64,000 bases of DNA from positions 5,519,501 to 5,583,500 of the forward strand of contig NC_092563.1 of assembly GCF_037975245.1 (NCBI RefSeq), given 5' to 3'. Below the pieces are notes generated by a model, which saw nothing but the letters and a program-made list of their open reading frames with translations, was not told where the DNA came from and ran no database searches. Shown piece after piece: positions 62,356 to 64,000 of the stretch; position 1 is the stretch's first letter; each line of letters begins with the position of its first letter. This DNA is from Apostichopus japonicus (Eukaryota; Echinodermata; Holothuroidea; Aspidochirotida; Stichopodidae). A program made the translations under genes and the position numbers.

Positions 62356-63747
62356 CTAAGTATTTGATATTGATTCGTCCTAGCTGAGCAGGATTTAGCA
62401 GCTGCTGCAGCCCCCAGACAGATACTTAAAGGGTGTGAAGACTCGCACACAAAGGAACGTCTCATGCCGGTAATCGTACCTAGTTTCCAATGAGGTGTAA
62501 CAGAAGTGTTAGACACCACCATCGATCCCAGAAAATACACACACAGCTTGCTACCGTCCGGTAATTAGACACTAGTGTACAGTCAATACATACAGCTATG
62601 GTCAATACCCACTACACAGTGTACATATAGCAGCAATGGACATCTTAGGTCTAGGTAAAAGATAACAAGGTATCACGTTTCATTACTGTCTGCATTTTGT
62701 AGGACAAGAAGAAAACTTCAATTGCAAGCAATGGAAAGTTATCTTTTTCAGAGGGCGGCACACGGTTTGGGGCGAGTCTTCAATGCCTTTAAAGGATTAT
62801 TCTGGTGACTAAAGTTAAAGTCTTTAGTGACAAAAAAAAACTGGAAAGTTTCTGCATCTTGTCAAAACCACTTCCTGATAGCATTTTGTATGGTTGAAGA
62901 TACAGTTTTTTTTCTCACTTTGGTGGTATTTTGTGAAAACATCTTGCAACAGCAGAGTGAATAATGTCATCTCAGCAATTCAGCGGAAAATGTTTTGTTT
63001 TGTTTTGCTTTTTATACCACTTTAATTCATACCACACTGGAGAATAATATTTGTGCAGAAAAAGTTGTATTTTGATGATTATTGACGGCCAAGTAAACAT
63101 TCAAGATAAACCATATTTCAAGGATAAATAAACACAAAGATTATCATAACAAAGTATAGCGTGTGGAGAACATTTAGTGCAATGACATTAATCAGGAACC
63201 TTTACTAGTGATCCAATCCCTGGAAGATATCAAGGGTTTAGCCAGTCAAAATAGGTTACATTCAATCGTACAATCAAAGATTAGCAATTAACGATCTAAC
63301 TGAGATGGGCTTTTCAACTAACAACTCATGTGGAAAATTTCTCTTTTTCCATATATAACTGTTTAAATTATCTGGAATATTCCTTAAAAAATTGGTAGAA
63401 GTTGAAGTTGGAGTTTTTTCATGTCCCATTATTCTTTCATTAGTTCAAAACAATTGGACTTAATATTCAGAATTAGACTTCCTGTAAAGTATTTTTTGTA
63501 TCACCATAGCTTTAATGTATTTTTCTATCCTTTTATAAGTTTTATGGTATATACCTTTTAGGCGATATTTTTGTACTATTTGCTTTTGACTGTTTCCTGT
63601 ATTTTAAATGTTTCCTGTATATTAATTGTTTCAATTCCTGTAAAGCGCTTCGAGCAGCGTTGCTGATGAACGCGCTATATAAGTACTATTATCAATCAAA
63701 GGTTTCTGTTGCTTCATGATGAGTACAATTAGCCCGCTTGTACAAAC
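62356..63747. other. Non-coding stretch
   Basis: A CTTTAAAGGATTATTCTGGT sequence at 62788-62807 resembles the end of the MITE at 35860, but no partner inverted end was found. No exon is supported. Confidence 0.4.
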
Positions 63748-63909
63748 CTGTATCACAGTCACCAATCTGTGTAGTAAAGACACCCATCAGTTTGCCTGTC
63801 TTCTTCTCTGAAAGAAGTCGTTCTTGGATAGAGGTTATCTGCGAGAATTTATCAATGTCCATGTTCGCCGCATCGGATCTCACTTGGAGAGCACAAAGTT
63901 GATAAATTC
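63748..63909 (-). CDS. Candidate internal exon, unknown protein
   Basis: On the minus strand, 162 bp lie between tgttcttacag and gtttgtac. Two bases complete a codon, then it reads IYQLCALQVRSDAANMDIDK, FSQITSIQERLLSEKKTGKL and MGVFTTQIGDCDT, leaving one base, so it is phase-symmetric (1-1). Amino-acid composition and splice sites look real, and it is GC-richer than its flanks. I do not recognise the family. It probably belongs to a gene whose 5' part lies beyond the right edge. Confidence 0.5.
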
Positions 63910-64000
63910 CTGTAAGAACAACTATCATTGGTTGATTCAAACATAAGAATTGTCGACAGCATATTTAAATATATCTCTGCCAGCCTAGTTGTGAAGTTAG

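Noticed and set aside
62788-62830. Second copy of the 35.86-kb MITE
   Set aside because: Only the first few bases (TTAAAGGATT) match, and no inverted partner end was found. A similar TTAAAGGATGGTTCC at 30485 is equally unsupported.

Overview
The window looks like nuclear DNA from an invertebrate animal, most likely a marine deuterostome such as an echinoderm. The sequence is AT-rich, with small exons, long introns, canonical GT-AG splice sites, tRNA-derived SINEs, hAT-like MITEs, foldback elements with tandem-repeat arms, many minisatellites and many long G/C homopolymers. The taxon is inferred; no diagnostic marker is present. Most of the 64 kb is intronic or intergenic repeat DNA, and nothing bacterial, CRISPR-like or operon-like is visible.

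Gene 1 (+ strand, about 9.67-25.24 kb, with a possible 3' UTR to about 29 kb) is the 3' half of a C-Maf-inducing protein (CMIP) orthologue. I could join ten exons with compatible phases into about 354 C-terminal codons ending at a TGA. They run from an acidic linker through the middle domain to the leucine-rich repeats. The N-terminal (PH-domain) exons are not in the window and should lie upstream. The gene has a 27-bp microexon, a tandemly amplified 5' splice site and a perfect 58-bp palindrome in its last intron.

Gene 2 (- strand, 42.21-38.08 kb) is a complete three-exon microsomal cytochrome P450 of the CYP1/CYP2 type, 494 aa. It keeps WxxxR, ExxR, PERF and the heme cysteine. The I-helix acid-threonine pair is replaced by Asn-Val, and the first heme-loop Phe is Leu.

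The right end (about 60-64 kb) holds two or three isolated exon-like segments that I cannot assign to a family: one on + at 60.997-61.104 kb and one on - at 63.748-63.909 kb, with a weaker possible terminal exon at 59.977-60.047 kb.

The mobile-element layer is the most distinctive part. A hAT-like MITE sits inside a SINE, and the empty site is preserved in another SINE copy in the window. Two foldback elements with different tandem-repeat arms are nested at 46.55-49.45 kb, the inner one with a perfect 8-bp target duplication. A long-arm MITE has landed in a 33-bp minisatellite at 35.86-36.43 kb. A hAT-like element at 54.99-55.75 kb carries another repeat inside it. Two tandem U2-snRNA-derived copies lie at 33.7-33.9 kb. 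The two genes show no sign of acting together.
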